A stretch of 64,000 nucleotides of DNA from assembly GCA_019247305.1 (NCBI GenBank), contig JAFAPC010000176.1:1-64000 (forward strand), in the 5' to 3' direction. Source of the stretch: Pseudonocardiales bacterium (GTDB lineage Bacteria > Actinomycetota > Actinomycetes > Mycobacteriales > Pseudonocardiaceae). A program made the translations under genes and the position numbers. Numbering within the stretch: the stretch's first letter is position 1; every line of letters begins with the position of its first letter. The notes beneath the pieces were generated by a model. The model was not told the origin of the DNA. It worked only from the letters and a program-made list of their open reading frames with translations, and did not search any database. Shown one piece after another: positions 48,604 through 59,698 of this stretch.

Positions 48604-49470
48604 TCAGGCCGCCATGGCCTGCCGGTTGCCCAACGCCCGCGCGACGAAGGTGTACACAATGTGCCGCTTGTACTCAGCGCTACCGCGAACGTCGCTCTTG
48701 GGCTGAGCCGCTTCCGCCGCCAGGGCCGCCGCCTGCTCGATCGTGCTGGGATTCAGCGTCTTACCAGCCAGCGCCTGCTCGGCCGCGGTGCACTGAATGT
48801 TGTTTGACCCGACACCGGTCAGCGCAATACCCGCCCGGTTGATCGTGGCGCCGGACGTCTCCAGGGCGACTGCGACGCCAACGGTGGCGAAGTCTCCCAC
48901 CCTCCGCTCAAGTTTGAGGTACGTTCCTGACCGCGTGCCTCGTGGCGCCGGCACTCGTGCCCGCACCGCGATCTCGCCCACCTGCAGGGAGTTCTGGAAC
49001 GGCCCGATCACGAACTGGGATACCGGTATGGCGCGCTCACCTCGCGCACTGCGGGCGATGATCTCCCCGCCCAGCGCCAACATCACCGACGCCCAGTCAC
49101 CCTGCGGATCCGCGTGGCACAGCGAACCGACCAAGGTTCCGCGGCTGCGAACCATGGGATCAGCGATGAGCGGCGCACACCTTGACATCGTGGGATGTCT
49201 GCTCCGCAGCAGCGGAGACCGTTCCAGAGTTCTGTGCCGACACAGCGCGCCGATGTCCAGCGACCCGTCAGTGTCCTCGTCGTGGTAGTCCAGTCCGGGG
49301 ATATTGTTGATATCAACGATTACCGCTGGCGCGGAAAAGCGCAGCTTGATGAGCGGAATGAGGCTTTGTCCCCCGGCGAGCACCTTCGCCTCGTCACCGT
49401 ACGCCTGCAAAACGCCGAACGCTTCGTCAAGCGAACGTGGAGCCTCGTAGTGGAAACGAGACGGGTACAT
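48604..49470 (-). CDS. coxM: CO dehydrogenase FAD-binding medium subunit (CoxM)
   Basis: A 288-residue flavoprotein of the CutM/CoxM family. N-terminal [40 protein letters not shown] contains the first FAD loop (AGGQSLIP), [24 protein letters not shown] the second, and [18 protein letters not shown] the C-terminal domain start. It accepts electrons from CoxS and reduces the quinone pool. It is first of the coxMSL operon, starting at the ATG at 49470. Confidence 0.97.
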   Translation of the reverse strand: MYPSRFHYEAPRSLDEAFGVLQAYGDEAKVLAGGQSLIPLIKLRFSAPAVIVDINNIPGLDYHDEDTDGSLDIGALCRHRTLERSPLLRSRHPTMSRCAPLIADPMVRSRGTLVGSLCHADPQGDWASVMLALGGEIIARSARGERAIPVSQFVIGPFQNSLQVGEIAVRARVPAPRGTRSGTYLKLERRVGDFATVGVAVALETSGATINRAGIALTGVGSNNIQCTAAEQALAGKTLNPSTIEQAAALAAEAAQPKSDVRGSAEYKRHIVYTFVARALGNRQAMAA

Positions 49471-49615
49471 CCAGATCCTCCTCCGAGTCCTGAACAGTCA
49501 ACGGAAAACCTGCCCTAACTATCGGGCCACCTATTAGGTATCCTTATCAGATGTCAGGAAGGACGATAACTCCCTATCTACCCCTAGCGGCAATGCTGGA
49601 GCCGCCGGATGGGTT

Positions 49616-50005
49616 TTACGAGTCCATCAGACCAAGTCCGTGACGCGGGGGAGGTTCGTCGTCCGACCCATACCGCCAACTCGGGGCGCTCGGAGCGCTC
49701 GACGTGGTGGAAGGAGTGGTGGAAGGCGGAGTATCTTCCGGCACATATCCTCGACGCGAGGCGGGCGGGTCTGACGGACGCTCCGGTTCGACAACCGCCA
49801 CCGGGAGGCTCTCTTCCTCGGGGTTGGGTCGAGGCCGCTGGTGGGGCGGCCACGGGCCGGGCACCGGCTGGCCAGCGATGCGAAGAAAGTCCACGACTTC
49901 TGGCCAGGCCCAGATGGTGGGGCTCTTCCCCGTCTTCGGCGCGTTCTCGATCAGCTCGTAGATCCGGGGGTTGCCTCGACTGTGTCCGTCAGACTCGATC
50001 GCCAT
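49616..50005 (-). CDS. Proline-rich hypothetical protein
   Basis: A 129-residue protein. The first 45 residues (NPRIYELIENAPKTGKSPTIWAWPEVVDFLRIAGQPV) look folded, and the rest is Pro/Ser-rich low-complexity sequence. The ATG at 50005 has an AGAGGGGAC site. It ends 145 bp upstream of coxM on the same strand, with no shared reading frame. Function unknown. Confidence 0.5.
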   Translation of the reverse strand: MAIESDGHSRGNPRIYELIENAPKTGKSPTIWAWPEVVDFLRIAGQPVPGPWPPHQRPRPNPEEESLPVAVVEPERPSDPPASRRGYVPEDTPPSTTPSTTSSAPSAPSWRYGSDDEPPPRHGLGLMDS

Positions 50006-50253
50006 CCCCTGTCCCCTCTCTCGCTCCCGTGCTGACGTCTGGTACGGTGGTCTGCTCCTCCGTGTCCATCTGTCTGTCCATCTATCTATTTTTACTTTTT
50101 ACTGTGACTTACGGCACTAGTGCACACGGATGAGCGTGAGCGTGTCAAGAGGATCTACGTGCCCCGAACGTGGCGCGATCCGGCCCACGACGTCCCAGGC
50201 AGGGCTATGTGTCGATAGTTGTTTTACAGCTCCAGGCGCGGGAGGATAAGGCT

Positions 50254-51225
50254 ATGGCCACCGCAGCGCCGTTGACCCTGCGCGAGGGCGATCGCGGCCG
50301 CCTCGAGGCGTTGGTGCGCTCAGCCTCGGCGCCGCCCAGCCTCGCGCGGCGAGCGCGGATCGTGCTGATGTCGGCGGAGGGCCTGACGAACACAGAGATC
50401 GCTCGCCGGAGCGGATCGACTCGCCCGACGGTGGTGAGCTGGCGCACCCGCTATGCCGCCGGGGGGATCAACGCCCTCGTCGACCTACCCCGGTCTGGTC
50501 GACCGGCCGTGGTGGACGAGCTGGAGGTGGTGGCCGCCACGCTGGCTAACGGCGGCCGTCCACCTGCGCGTCTGGGAGTGGACCACTGGTCATCCCGGCT
50601 GCTGGGCCAGCAGCTGGGCATCTCGTTTGCCACAGTCGCTCGGATCTGGCGTAAGTGGGGCATCCAACCGGATCACGTTGGGACGTTTGCCTTCAGTACC
50701 GACCTCACGCGCCAAGCCCAAAACCGCGACCTCAGTGGCCTGTACTTCAACCTCTCCCAGCGCGCCGCGGCGTTGCACCGGCCAGGGCTGGCCAGCGCCG
50801 CTGCAGAACAGGGGGCCGCTGCAGAACACGGGGCAGCCCGAGCCGACCCGTGGCTCAAGCTCGTGGAGGTCTCCCTCGGCATCATCACTCAGCAGGCCAT
50901 CCGCCGCGGAACCTTCGCCTCGGTGCGCAACCTCATCGACGCCCTGGGTGCCCTGACCGGCGGCTGGCAGGACCAGCACGAACTGTCTAGCCGAACCGGC
51001 GCCCTGGAGCACCCCGCCGAGACCACCGTCGGGCACCTCCGCCGTCAAACGACTTCTGACACGCACGATGACCTGGATAAAGGATCTTCACGATCGGGGG
51101 AAAGTAGTCTTTCCCAGGAGCGGGACCGCTCAGCGGGGCGGACCCGAGACGCCAAGTCGGTGCGGGCGGAGTTCCACGGGAGGCGAGGCCGACGGTCCGG
51201 ACCGACGAGTAGACCGGGCAGCTAG
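50254..51225 (+). pseudogene. IS630-family transposase with internal deletion
   Basis: The first 150 residues are the helix-turn-helix part of an IS630 transposase: RRARIVLMSAEGLTNTEIARRSG, VSWRTRYAAGGINALVDLPRSGRP and LGISFATVARIWRKWG. Homology resumes with PWLKLVEVSLGIITQQAIRRGTFASV and GALTGGWQDQ, the end of the DDE domain. The central stretch carrying the first catalytic Asp (VDEKSQIQAL-type) is missing, with only traces such as LSGLYFNLSQRA. After about nt 51070 the frame runs on into unrelated sequence before the HAD gene. The transposase should be inactive. Confidence 0.75.
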
Positions 51226-51229
51226 CCAC

Positions 51230-51976
51230 GTGAACTCGCTGCGAGCAGTCATCTTCGATGTGGACGGCACCCTGGCGGACACCGAACGAGACGGCCATCG
51301 GGTGGCCTTCAATGAGGCCTTCGAAGCGGCCGGGCTGGGTTACCGGTGGAGCGTCGAAGAATACGGCCGCCTTCTCACCACCACCGGTGGTCGTCGACGC
51401 ATCGAACGGTACCTCCAATCCCGAGGACACTCCCCTACCGAGGCCGCTGCCTTGGCGGCGCACCTGCACCGGGACAAAACCCGCCGGTTTGCGGGGCTGG
51501 TCCGCACGGGCGCGATCCGGGCTCGGCCCGGAGCCACAGAGCTGGTCTCCGCGCTGAGAGCCGAGGGTGTGGCCACCGCGGTCGCCACCACAGGCACGAG
51601 CGAATGGGTGCTGCCGTTGCTCGACACGCTTTTCGGACTCGATGCCTGGAACATCGTCGTCACCGGGTCAGACGTTACTGCCCTCAAGCCCGACCCGGCC
51701 GTCTACCGGGAGACGCTGGCTCGCTTAGGTCTGCAGCCCGCCGAGGCGATCGCCGTGGAGGACTCGGCGAACGGGGTGCAAGCCGCCGTCTCCGCAGGGC
51801 TGCGGTGTGTGGCGGTGGTCAATGAGTACACCCGCGACCAGGATCTGTCTGGCGCAGTGGCGGTCCTGGATGACCTGGCTCGCCCCGAGGGGGTCTCGGT
51901 GCTCCGTGGCCCTCCGCAGTGGGCGCAGGGCCTGACCGTCGCGGCATTGCGGCGCCTCGCCGCCGGGGTCGGGTAA
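51230..51976 (+). CDS. HAD-superfamily phosphatase (CbbY/phosphoglycolate phosphatase-like)
   Basis: A 248-residue haloacid dehalogenase phosphatase with motif I IFDVDGTLADTERDG, cap domain 20-95, motif II TTGTSEW, motif III Lys in TALKPDPAVY and motif IV EDSANGVQAA. The opening closely resembles CbbY, a Calvin-cycle phosphatase acting on xylulose-1,5-bisphosphate or other sugar phosphates. No Rubisco genes are in the window, so the substrate is not settled. The GTG at 51230 gives the normal distance to motif I. The frame itself is open from further upstream. Confidence 0.8.
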   Translation: MNSLRAVIFDVDGTLADTERDGHRVAFNEAFEAAGLGYRWSVEEYGRLLTTTGGRRRIERYLQSRGHSPTEAAALAAHLHRDKTRRFAGLVRTGAIRARPGATELVSALRAEGVATAVATTGTSEWVLPLLDTLFGLDAWNIVVTGSDVTALKPDPAVYRETLARLGLQPAEAIAVEDSANGVQAAVSAGLRCVAVVNEYTRDQDLSGAVAVLDDLARPEGVSVLRGPPQWAQGLTVAALRRLAAGVG

Positions 51977-52024
51977 CGTCGAGCGGGAAAAGAACATGTT
52001 CGATGCGCGGGAGGTGCATCAGCG

Positions 52025-53377
52025 GTGTCCGGACCGATTCGGGTAGCGGTGATTGGGTCCGGTCCTTCCGGACTCTACGCGGCCGATGAGCTGAGCAAGC
52101 ACGATGCGATATCAATCGATGTCGTGGACCGGCTGCCCTGCCCGTACGGACTGTTGCGCTATGGCGTGGCGCCGGACCACGTGAAGATGAAATCGCTAGA
52201 GCTTACCCTGCGCAAGATCCTGGAACGACCTGGCGTGCGGTTTCTTGGCGGCGTCGAGCTGGGATCCGGTATCAGCGTGGAGGAGCTGCGAGAATACTAC
52301 GACGCGGTAGTCTACGCGACCGGGTCGCCGGTGGATCGTCGGCTGTCCATTCCGGGCGAAGACCTGCCGGGCAGCTTCTCGGCAACCCAATTCGTGGCCT
52401 GGTACTGCGGCCACCCAGACGCCCAGCTGGACGCATTCACCTTGGATGCGCGCAGCGCGGTGGTGGTCGGGGTCGGCAACGTCGCGGTGGACGTCGCTCG
52501 CGTTCTGGCGAAGACGGCGCACGAGCTGGGCGTCACCGACATGCCCGATCATGTGCTCAGAGTACTTGACAAGAGTGCGATCCGTGACATCTCTATCGTC
52601 GGCAGGCGTGGCCCGGCGCACGCCAAATTTACCACCAAGGAGCTGCGCGAGCTAGGCGAATTAGCCAATGCCGATGTCGTGGTCGATCCCGCTGAGCTGG
52701 TGCTCGATGAGGCCGGAAAGGAGCTGGTGGAGACGAACAAGACCGTGCGGCGCAATCTTGAGACGCTGCAGGAATGGTCCACCCGGCCTCAGCTTGGTCG
52801 CCTCCGACGGATCCACCTGCGGTTCCTGCTCGCTCCGGTGGCCGTGCTCGGCACCGCGGCGGTGGAGGCAGTGCAGTGTGAGCGCAACGAGCTGGACGGC
52901 TCCGGCGGCGTCACCGGCACCGGCGAGCCGGTGACCCTGACCGCTCAGCTGCTCCTGCGCTCGGTGGGCTACCGCGGGCTGGCGCTACCCGGCGTCCCGT
53001 TCGACGAGCGGTCCGGGGTGATTCCGCACGTAGCCGGTCGGGTCCAGCGCAACGGTTGCACCGCAGCCGGCGAGTACGTCGTCGGCTGGATCAAGCGCGG
53101 CCCCACGGGGGTGATCGGCACCAACAAGGGCGACGCCAAGGAGACCGTCGAGCGCCTGCTCGACGACCTCGATGCGCTGCCTCGGGCCCCGCACCGGGAA
53201 CCGGATATGATCATCGACAGGCTCGCCCGGCAGGGCGTGGGAGTGGTGAGCTGGGCCGGCTGGGAGGCGATCGACGCTGCCGAGCAGGCGCTGGGCGTCG
53301 CCGCGGGACGTACCCGCATCAAGATCGCCAACTGGGAGGAGCTGCTCATCGCCGCCGCCAAGGCGCTCGCGGACTAA
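52025..53377 (+). CDS. Ferredoxin/adrenodoxin-type NADP reductase (FprA family)
   Basis: A 450-residue flavoenzyme. The FAD-binding GxGxxG is IGSGPSGLYAADELS at the N-terminus and the NADP-binding site is VVGVGNVAVDVARVLAKT. Further matches are YGLLRYGVAPDHVKMKS, IVGRRGPAHAKFTTKELREL, NGCTAAGEYVVGWIKRGPTGVIGTNK and SWAGWEAIDAAE. It transfers electrons between NADPH and ferredoxins or P450 systems. It starts at a GTG at 52025, about 50 bp after the HAD gene. Confidence 0.93.
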   Translation: MSGPIRVAVIGSGPSGLYAADELSKHDAISIDVVDRLPCPYGLLRYGVAPDHVKMKSLELTLRKILERPGVRFLGGVELGSGISVEELREYYDAVVYATGSPVDRRLSIPGEDLPGSFSATQFVAWYCGHPDAQLDAFTLDARSAVVVGVGNVAVDVARVLAKTAHELGVTDMPDHVLRVLDKSAIRDISIVGRRGPAHAKFTTKELRELGELANADVVVDPAELVLDEAGKELVETNKTVRRNLETLQEWSTRPQLGRLRRIHLRFLLAPVAVLGTAAVEAVQCERNELDGSGGVTGTGEPVTLTAQLLLRSVGYRGLALPGVPFDERSGVIPHVAGRVQRNGCTAAGEYVVGWIKRGPTGVIGTNKGDAKETVERLLDDLDALPRAPHREPDMIIDRLARQGVGVVSWAGWEAIDAAEQALGVAAGRTRIKIANWEELLIAAAKALAD

Positions 53378-53511
53378 ACCTTAGTGAATCCGCGCATATG
53401 CCCCAACGTGGTAGTCAAGAAACATACCCGTGCCCCAGATGGGTGGCTTCGCGCTCATGACGGCGTAGGAGGGCTACGGTGCGAAAGCGAACAGCTCAGA
53501 AAGGAGCCGCC

Positions 53512-53958
53512 GTGTTGGTACCTCGTGTTGCCAGACCACTGATTGCCGCGGTATCCATCGCCAACGGCGTGGACACCCTGATCAACCCGAAACCGAAGAT
53601 CGAGGCAGCCACGCCGCTGCTAGCAAGGACCCAGGGGGTGCTGCCCACACCGCTGAGCCCGGCGTTGGCCGTGCAAGCGGGCGCTGCCGTGAAGATCACC
53701 GCTGGGCTGCTGATGGCCGTCGGCTGGGCGCCCCGGCTTGCCGCGACGGTCCTTGCCGTGGACCTCCTCCCCAGCACGGTGGCCGAACACCCGTTCTGGG
53801 CCCCCGGCCCCCCGGACACCCGCAGGGCACACCAGCAGCACTTCCTGGCTAACTGCGGCCTGCTCGGTGGGTTACTGCTGGCGGCCACCGCTCCGGGGAG
53901 CACGCGGTCCCGGCGAGCCAAGAGACGCGCGAAGCGCCGAGCTCGCAAAGCCGGCTGA
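53512..53958 (+). CDS. DoxX-family membrane protein
   Basis: A 148-residue protein with about four helices of DoxX type ([76 protein letters not shown]) and an Arg/Lys-rich C-terminal tail. DoxX proteins are of unclear function, sometimes tied to redox or detoxification complexes. GTG 53512 has AAAGGAG six bases upstream. Confidence 0.75.
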   Translation: MLVPRVARPLIAAVSIANGVDTLINPKPKIEAATPLLARTQGVLPTPLSPALAVQAGAAVKITAGLLMAVGWAPRLAATVLAVDLLPSTVAEHPFWAPGPPDTRRAHQQHFLANCGLLGGLLLAATAPGSTRSRRAKRRAKRRARKAG

Positions 53959-53975
53959 GCGCACGGTCCGCGGCG

Positions 53976-55076
53976 GTGGGCCACGAGGTGCGCGGGGTGG
54001 TGGCGGGCGCCAAGGGTGCGCCAGTCACGGTAGAGGCCGTGCAGGTGCCGGACCCGGGCCCGGGTGAGGCGCTGGTCGCGGTGCAGGCATGCGGGGTATG
54101 CCACACCGATCTGCACTACCGCGAGGGCAGAATCAACGACCAGTTCCCGTTCCTGCTCGGGCACGAGGCCGCGGGCGTGGTGGAGGCCGTCGGTGACGGG
54201 GTCGATGCCGTGGCGCCCGGTGACTTCGTCATCCTCAACTGGCGCGCGGTATGCGGACGCTGCCGCGCCTGTCGCCGCGGCAAGCCCTGGTACTGCTTCG
54301 ACACCCACAACGCCAGCCAGTCCGTGCGACGCTCGGACGGCACCGCCCTGTCAGCGGCGTTGGGGATCGGTGCGTTCGCCGAGAAGACCCTGGTCCACAG
54401 CGGCCAGTGCACCAAGGTCAACCCGGCGATCGCGCCGGAGATCGCCGGACTGCTCGGCTGCGGCGTGATGGCCGGCTTCGGCGCAGCGATCAACACCGGC
54501 GGCGTCACCCGCGGCGACTCGGTGGCGGTGATCGGGTGCGGCGGGGTCGGCGACGCCGCCATCGCCGGAGCTCGGCTGGCGGGCGCGACCACGATCATCG
54601 GTATCGATCTCGACCCGGGCAAGCTGAGGTGGGCCACCGCTTTCGGCGCGACCCACACGGTCAACGCCCGAGAAGCCGACGTCATCGACGCGATCCGGGC
54701 GTGCACCGGTGGGTTCGGGGCCGACGTCGTGATCGACGCGGTGGGCCGGCCGGAGACCTGGCGGCAGGCGTTCTTCGCCCGCGACCTGGCGGGCACCGTC
54801 GTCCTGGTCGGGGTGCCTGCCCCGGAGGCGATGGTGCCCGACATCCCGCTGCTGAAGTTTTTCGGGCGAGGCGGGGCGCTCAAGTCGTCGTGGTACGGCG
54901 ACTGCCTGCCCGAGCGGGACTTCCCGATGCTGGTTGAGTTGCACCTGCAAGGCCGGCTGCCTCTGGAGAAGTTCGTCTCCGAAACGATCACCCTGGATGA
55001 GGTGGAAACGGCTTTCACGAAGATGGAGCGCGGCGAGGTGTTACGCAGCGTGGTGCTGCTGCCCGCGCCAAGCTGA
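53976..55076 (+). CDS. S-(hydroxymethyl)mycothiol dehydrogenase (MscR)-like zinc alcohol dehydrogenase
   Basis: A 366-residue class III-like zinc dehydrogenase. Zinc ligands are in [18 protein letters not shown] and [10 protein letters not shown], structural zinc Cys in [15 protein letters not shown], and the NAD site is [16 protein letters not shown]-terminal [26 protein letters not shown] is typical of mycothiol-dependent formaldehyde dehydrogenases, which detoxify formaldehyde as S-hydroxymethylmycothiol and also reduce S-nitrosomycothiol. The GTG at 53976 gives the family length. Confidence 0.85.
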   Translation: MGHEVRGVVAGAKGAPVTVEAVQVPDPGPGEALVAVQACGVCHTDLHYREGRINDQFPFLLGHEAAGVVEAVGDGVDAVAPGDFVILNWRAVCGRCRACRRGKPWYCFDTHNASQSVRRSDGTALSAALGIGAFAEKTLVHSGQCTKVNPAIAPEIAGLLGCGVMAGFGAAINTGGVTRGDSVAVIGCGGVGDAAIAGARLAGATTIIGIDLDPGKLRWATAFGATHTVNAREADVIDAIRACTGGFGADVVIDAVGRPETWRQAFFARDLAGTVVLVGVPAPEAMVPDIPLLKFFGRGGALKSSWYGDCLPERDFPMLVELHLQGRLPLEKFVSETITLDEVETAFTKMERGEVLRSVVLLPAPS

Positions 55077-55145
55077 TTTTCGTCAAGTTGACTTGCGTCA
55101 AGCTGACCGGCGCCAGGCCGAGCGACGGTGCTGACCGGCGAGCGC

Positions 55146-56198
55146 TCAGAACGCCCCGGCCATCCGCATACTGGGGATCGTCACCGCGCGGGCCACCCCC
55201 GTCGGCTCGGCCGCCCGAGACGGCTCGATCACCCGAGACTCGGTGACGATGGCGGTCACCAGCTCAGCAGGGGTCACGTCAAAGGCGGGGTTGAGGGCGG
55301 CGGACTCCGACGGCGCCATCCGCCAGCCACCGACCAGGAGCACCTCGTCCGGGTCCCGGTACTCGATGGTCACCGCTACTCCGGTGGGCGTGTCCGGGTC
55401 CAGCGTGGCGGTCGGGGCAGCCACCACGAACGGGATACCGGCCCTGGCCGCGGCCAGCGCCAGCGGGTAGGTGCCCACCTTGTTCACCACGTCGTAGTTG
55501 GCGGCGATCCGATCCGCTCCGACGATCACTGCATCGACCAGCCCACTGGCGATGAGCCCTGGGCCTGCGGCGTCGACCACCACCTGATGCGGCACACCCA
55601 GCCAGGCGAGTTCCACCGCGGTGATCCGGGAACCCTGCAGCAGCGGACGAGTTTCCCCGACCACCACCATCCGGATCAGCGAGTCAGCGTGCAGCGCCCG
55701 GACCACGCCCAGCGCGGTGCCCCACTCCACGCAGGCCAGCGCACCCGCGTTGCAGTGCGTATGCAGCACCATCGGCCGATCGCCAAGGTAGCTGCGTAGC
55801 AGGGCGGCACCGAGCCGGGACAGCGTCGCGCAGGCCCGCACGTCGGCCTCCACCAGCACCTGCGCGGCGTCGAGTACCGCGGCCGGTCCCTGCGACACCG
55901 CAGGCAGCACCCGCTGCACCGCCCAGCTGAGATTTGCCGCCGTGGGGCGGGCTCCGGCGATGCGATGGGCGTCGGCCTGCACGGCGTGCGGGTCATAGTC
56001 CCGCTCTGCCGAGCGCGCCGCAGCCAGGGCGACGCCCAGAGCGCCCAAAGCGCCCAGCGCGGGTGCGCCTCGTACCACCAGGCGCTGGATCGCGTCCACC
56101 ACTTCGCTGACGGTGTACAGGGCTACCCGCCGCAGGTGCGGCAGCGCTGTTTGGTCAATCACATCGACATGTCCGTCGACCCACTCGATGGTGCGCAT
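55146..56198 (-). CDS. mtnA: S-methyl-5-thioribose-1-phosphate isomerase
   Basis: A 350-residue eIF2B-fold isomerase of the methionine salvage pathway. It shows RGAPALGALGALGVAL, the catalytic Cys in LHTHCNAGALACVEW, and GADRIAANYDVVNKVGTYPLA containing the catalytic Asp. It converts MTR-1-P to MTRu-1-P. It stands alone without the later salvage genes nearby. Start at the ATG at 56198. The C-terminus is full length. Confidence 0.93.
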   Translation of the reverse strand: MRTIEWVDGHVDVIDQTALPHLRRVALYTVSEVVDAIQRLVVRGAPALGALGALGVALAAARSAERDYDPHAVQADAHRIAGARPTAANLSWAVQRVLPAVSQGPAAVLDAAQVLVEADVRACATLSRLGAALLRSYLGDRPMVLHTHCNAGALACVEWGTALGVVRALHADSLIRMVVVGETRPLLQGSRITAVELAWLGVPHQVVVDAAGPGLIASGLVDAVIVGADRIAANYDVVNKVGTYPLALAAARAGIPFVVAAPTATLDPDTPTGVAVTIEYRDPDEVLLVGGWRMAPSESAALNPAFDVTPAELVTAIVTESRVIEPSRAAEPTGVARAVTIPSMRMAGAF

Positions 56199-56292
56199 GG
56201 CTACCTTGCTCCCGGATTCGGCCTGCGGGCAACCTACGCGTCACGCAGCGGGTCGCGCACCGCCGAGCGGATGATCCTACGTGACGAAAAAA

Positions 56293-57585
<1,293 letters not shown>

Positions 57586-57613
57586 ATCTTCACGGTAGCT
57601 TGCCAGCAGCTGA

Positions 57614-58291
57614 TTAGGGAGCGAGCCGCTGCAGCGCCCAGGTGCCGTCGTCGGCGAGGTGGTACCGCAGCCGGTCATGCATCCGGTCGGGCCTGCCTTG
57701 CCAGAACTCCACGCTCACTGGTCGGATCCGCACCCCGCCCCAGTGCGGCGGGAGCGGGACGCACTCGGCGTCGGCGAACCGGGCAGCAGCGCGCTCCAGC
57801 GCAACGTCCAGAGTGCGCCGGTCAGCCACCACGGTGGACTGCGCTGAGGCCCACGCTCCCAGCTGGGCGCCCCGCGGGCGGGTCTTCCAGTAACCGGTGC
57901 TCTCCTGCGGCGTGAGCACCTCGATCGGCCCGCGCAGGTGCACCTGGCGGTGCAGCGCAATCCAGGGAAACGTCGCCGCGGCGAAGGCCGTGGCGGACAG
58001 GTCACGCATTTTAGCAGAGCTGAAGTTGGTGTAGAACACCACGCTCCGCTCATCAAGGCCCTTGGCCAGCACGGTCCGGGAACTGGGCAGGCCATCGGCG
58101 CCCGCAGTGGCCAGCACCATGGCGTTGGGCTCGGGAAGGCCCGCCGCGAGGGCGTCGTCGAGCCACGCCATGAGCTGCTCGTGCCAGGTGTCGGCGAGGT
58201 CGGCTTCGTTCAGCGCTCCAGCGGGGTAGGCAACCCGCATCCGGGCCAGCTCACCGGTCCAGTCCCCTCGTGGTGTCTGCCGAGCTGCCAT
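57614..58291 (-). CDS. pdxH: Pyridoxine/pyridoxamine 5'-phosphate oxidase
   Basis: A 225-residue FMN enzyme that makes pyridoxal 5'-phosphate. Seen are EPNAMVLATAGADGLPSSRTVLAKGLDERSVVFYTNFSSAKMRDL, the FMN site region PWIALHRQVHLRG, EVLTPQESTGYWKTRPRGAQLGAWASAQS and the C-terminal WGGVRIRPVSVEFWQGRPDRMHDRLRY. ATG 58291 has GGAG upstream. It lies between two citrate synthase genes. Confidence 0.95.
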   Translation of the reverse strand: MAARQTPRGDWTGELARMRVAYPAGALNEADLADTWHEQLMAWLDDALAAGLPEPNAMVLATAGADGLPSSRTVLAKGLDERSVVFYTNFSSAKMRDLSATAFAAATFPWIALHRQVHLRGPIEVLTPQESTGYWKTRPRGAQLGAWASAQSTVVADRRTLDVALERAAARFADAECVPLPPHWGGVRIRPVSVEFWQGRPDRMHDRLRYHLADDGTWALQRLAP

Positions 58292-58512
58292 GCCACCCGC
58301 TCCCCATTCCTGCGCCACCTGCTCGCAACATAGCCAAAAACTGATGAAAACCATGGTGCCCATTGCCCCGGGGTAGCTCTCGGGTGCACTGTTAGCCATC
58401 CGCACGGCTTAGCCATCCCTGCGGCGCCACGCTAGGCCGTGCGATCACCCCGGCTGGCCGGTCAGCGACCGCGCATGCCCGGTTGAGGGCTCGATCGCGC
58501 GAGGAGGACGGC

Positions 58513-59643
58513 GTGAGTGTAGTGAACGGGCAGGCGGCTACCGCCGAGATCAAGCCGGGGTTGGAGGGCGTGGTCGCTTTCCAGACCGAGATCGCCGAAC
58601 CAGATCGGGATGGTGGGGCGTTGCGGTATCGCGGCGTGGACATCGAAGACCTGGCTGGTCACGTGACCTTCGGCGACGTCTGGGCGTTGCTGACCGATGG
58701 CCGTTTCGGACACGGCCTGCCGCCCGCCGAGCCGTTCCCGCTGCCGGTGCACACCGGTGACGTCCGGGTCGACGTGCAAGCCGCGCTGGCGATGCTCGCC
58801 CCGATCTGGGGTTACCGTCCGCTGCTGGACAGCTCCGACGAGCAGACCCGCGCGGATTTGGCTCGGGCATCGGTGATGGCACTGTCCTACATGGCGCAGT
58901 CTGCCCGCGGCATCTACCAGCCGGCCGTCCCACAGCACCGGATCGACCAGTGCGCCACCATCACCGAACGCTTCATGACCCGCTGGCGCGGCGACCCAGA
59001 CCCGGCCCACGTCAAGGCCGTCGACGCCTACTGGGTGTCGGCCGCTGAGCACGGGCTCAACGCCTCGACCTTCACCGCTCGGGTGATCGCCTCCACCGGT
59101 GCCGACGTCGCTGCCTGCCTGTCCGGGGCGATCGGTGCGATGTCGGGTCCCCTCCACGGCGGCGCGCCGGCGCGGGTGCTACCGATGATCGAGGACGTGG
59201 AGCGCACCGGCAACGCCACCACGGTGGTCCGCGGGGTGCTGGATCGTGGGGAGCGGCTGATGGGATTCGGCCACCGGGTGTACCGGGCCAAGGACCCGCG
59301 CGCCCGGGTGCTGCGCCGGCTCTGCCAGGAACTCGGCACGCCGCGCTACGAGGTGGGAATGGCCCTGGAGCAGGCCGCGCTGGCCGAGCTGGCCGATCGG
59401 CGGCCGGATCGGGTGATCGAGACCAACGTCGAGTTCTGGGCTGCGGTGATCTTGGACTTTGCGCAGGTTCCCCCGCACATGATGCCGGGGATGTTCACCT
59501 GCGCTCGGACTGCGGGCTGGTGCGCGCACATCATGGAGCAGAAACGCACCGGCCGGCTGGTCCGTCCGACGGCGCAGTACGTCGGGCCCCCGCCCCGGCG
59601 CCGCCAGGACGTGGTGGGCTGGGAGGAGATCGGGTGCCCCTGA
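58513..59643 (+). CDS. Second citrate synthase
   Basis: A 376-residue shorter citrate synthase paralogue. GLEGVVAFQTEIAEPDRDGGALRYRGVDIEDLAGHVTFGDVWALL is the opening, and the catalytic elements SAAEHGLNASTFTAR, SGPLHGGAPARVLPM and LMGFGHRVYRAKDPRA are complete. C-terminal NVEFWAAVILDFAQVPPHMMPGMFTCARTAGWCAHIMEQ fits the family also called CitA or methylcitrate-synthase-like. GTG 58513 has GAGGAGG upstream. No prpBD genes are nearby, so a plain citrate synthase is favoured. Confidence 0.92.
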   Translation: MSVVNGQAATAEIKPGLEGVVAFQTEIAEPDRDGGALRYRGVDIEDLAGHVTFGDVWALLTDGRFGHGLPPAEPFPLPVHTGDVRVDVQAALAMLAPIWGYRPLLDSSDEQTRADLARASVMALSYMAQSARGIYQPAVPQHRIDQCATITERFMTRWRGDPDPAHVKAVDAYWVSAAEHGLNASTFTARVIASTGADVAACLSGAIGAMSGPLHGGAPARVLPMIEDVERTGNATTVVRGVLDRGERLMGFGHRVYRAKDPRARVLRRLCQELGTPRYEVGMALEQAALAELADRRPDRVIETNVEFWAAVILDFAQVPPHMMPGMFTCARTAGWCAHIMEQKRTGRLVRPTAQYVGPPPRRRQDVVGWEEIGCP

Positions 59644-59685
59644 GCTTCTGGCTCCTGAGCTTCTGGCTCCTGAGCTTCTGGCCCT
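59641..59685. repeat. 15-bp tandem repeat, three copies
   Basis: tgagcttctggctcc occurs twice exactly and a third time with the last bases changed, starting at the stop codon of the second citrate synthase gene and running toward the convergent reductase gene. It may be a replication-slippage product. No hairpin. Confidence 0.8.
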
Positions 59686-59698
59686 GGAGTGGGCCGGG

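Noticed and set aside
58513..59643. Calling the second citrate synthase a 2-methylcitrate synthase.
   Set aside because: No prpB or prpD lies nearby and no residue distinguishing the two activities could be identified by eye.
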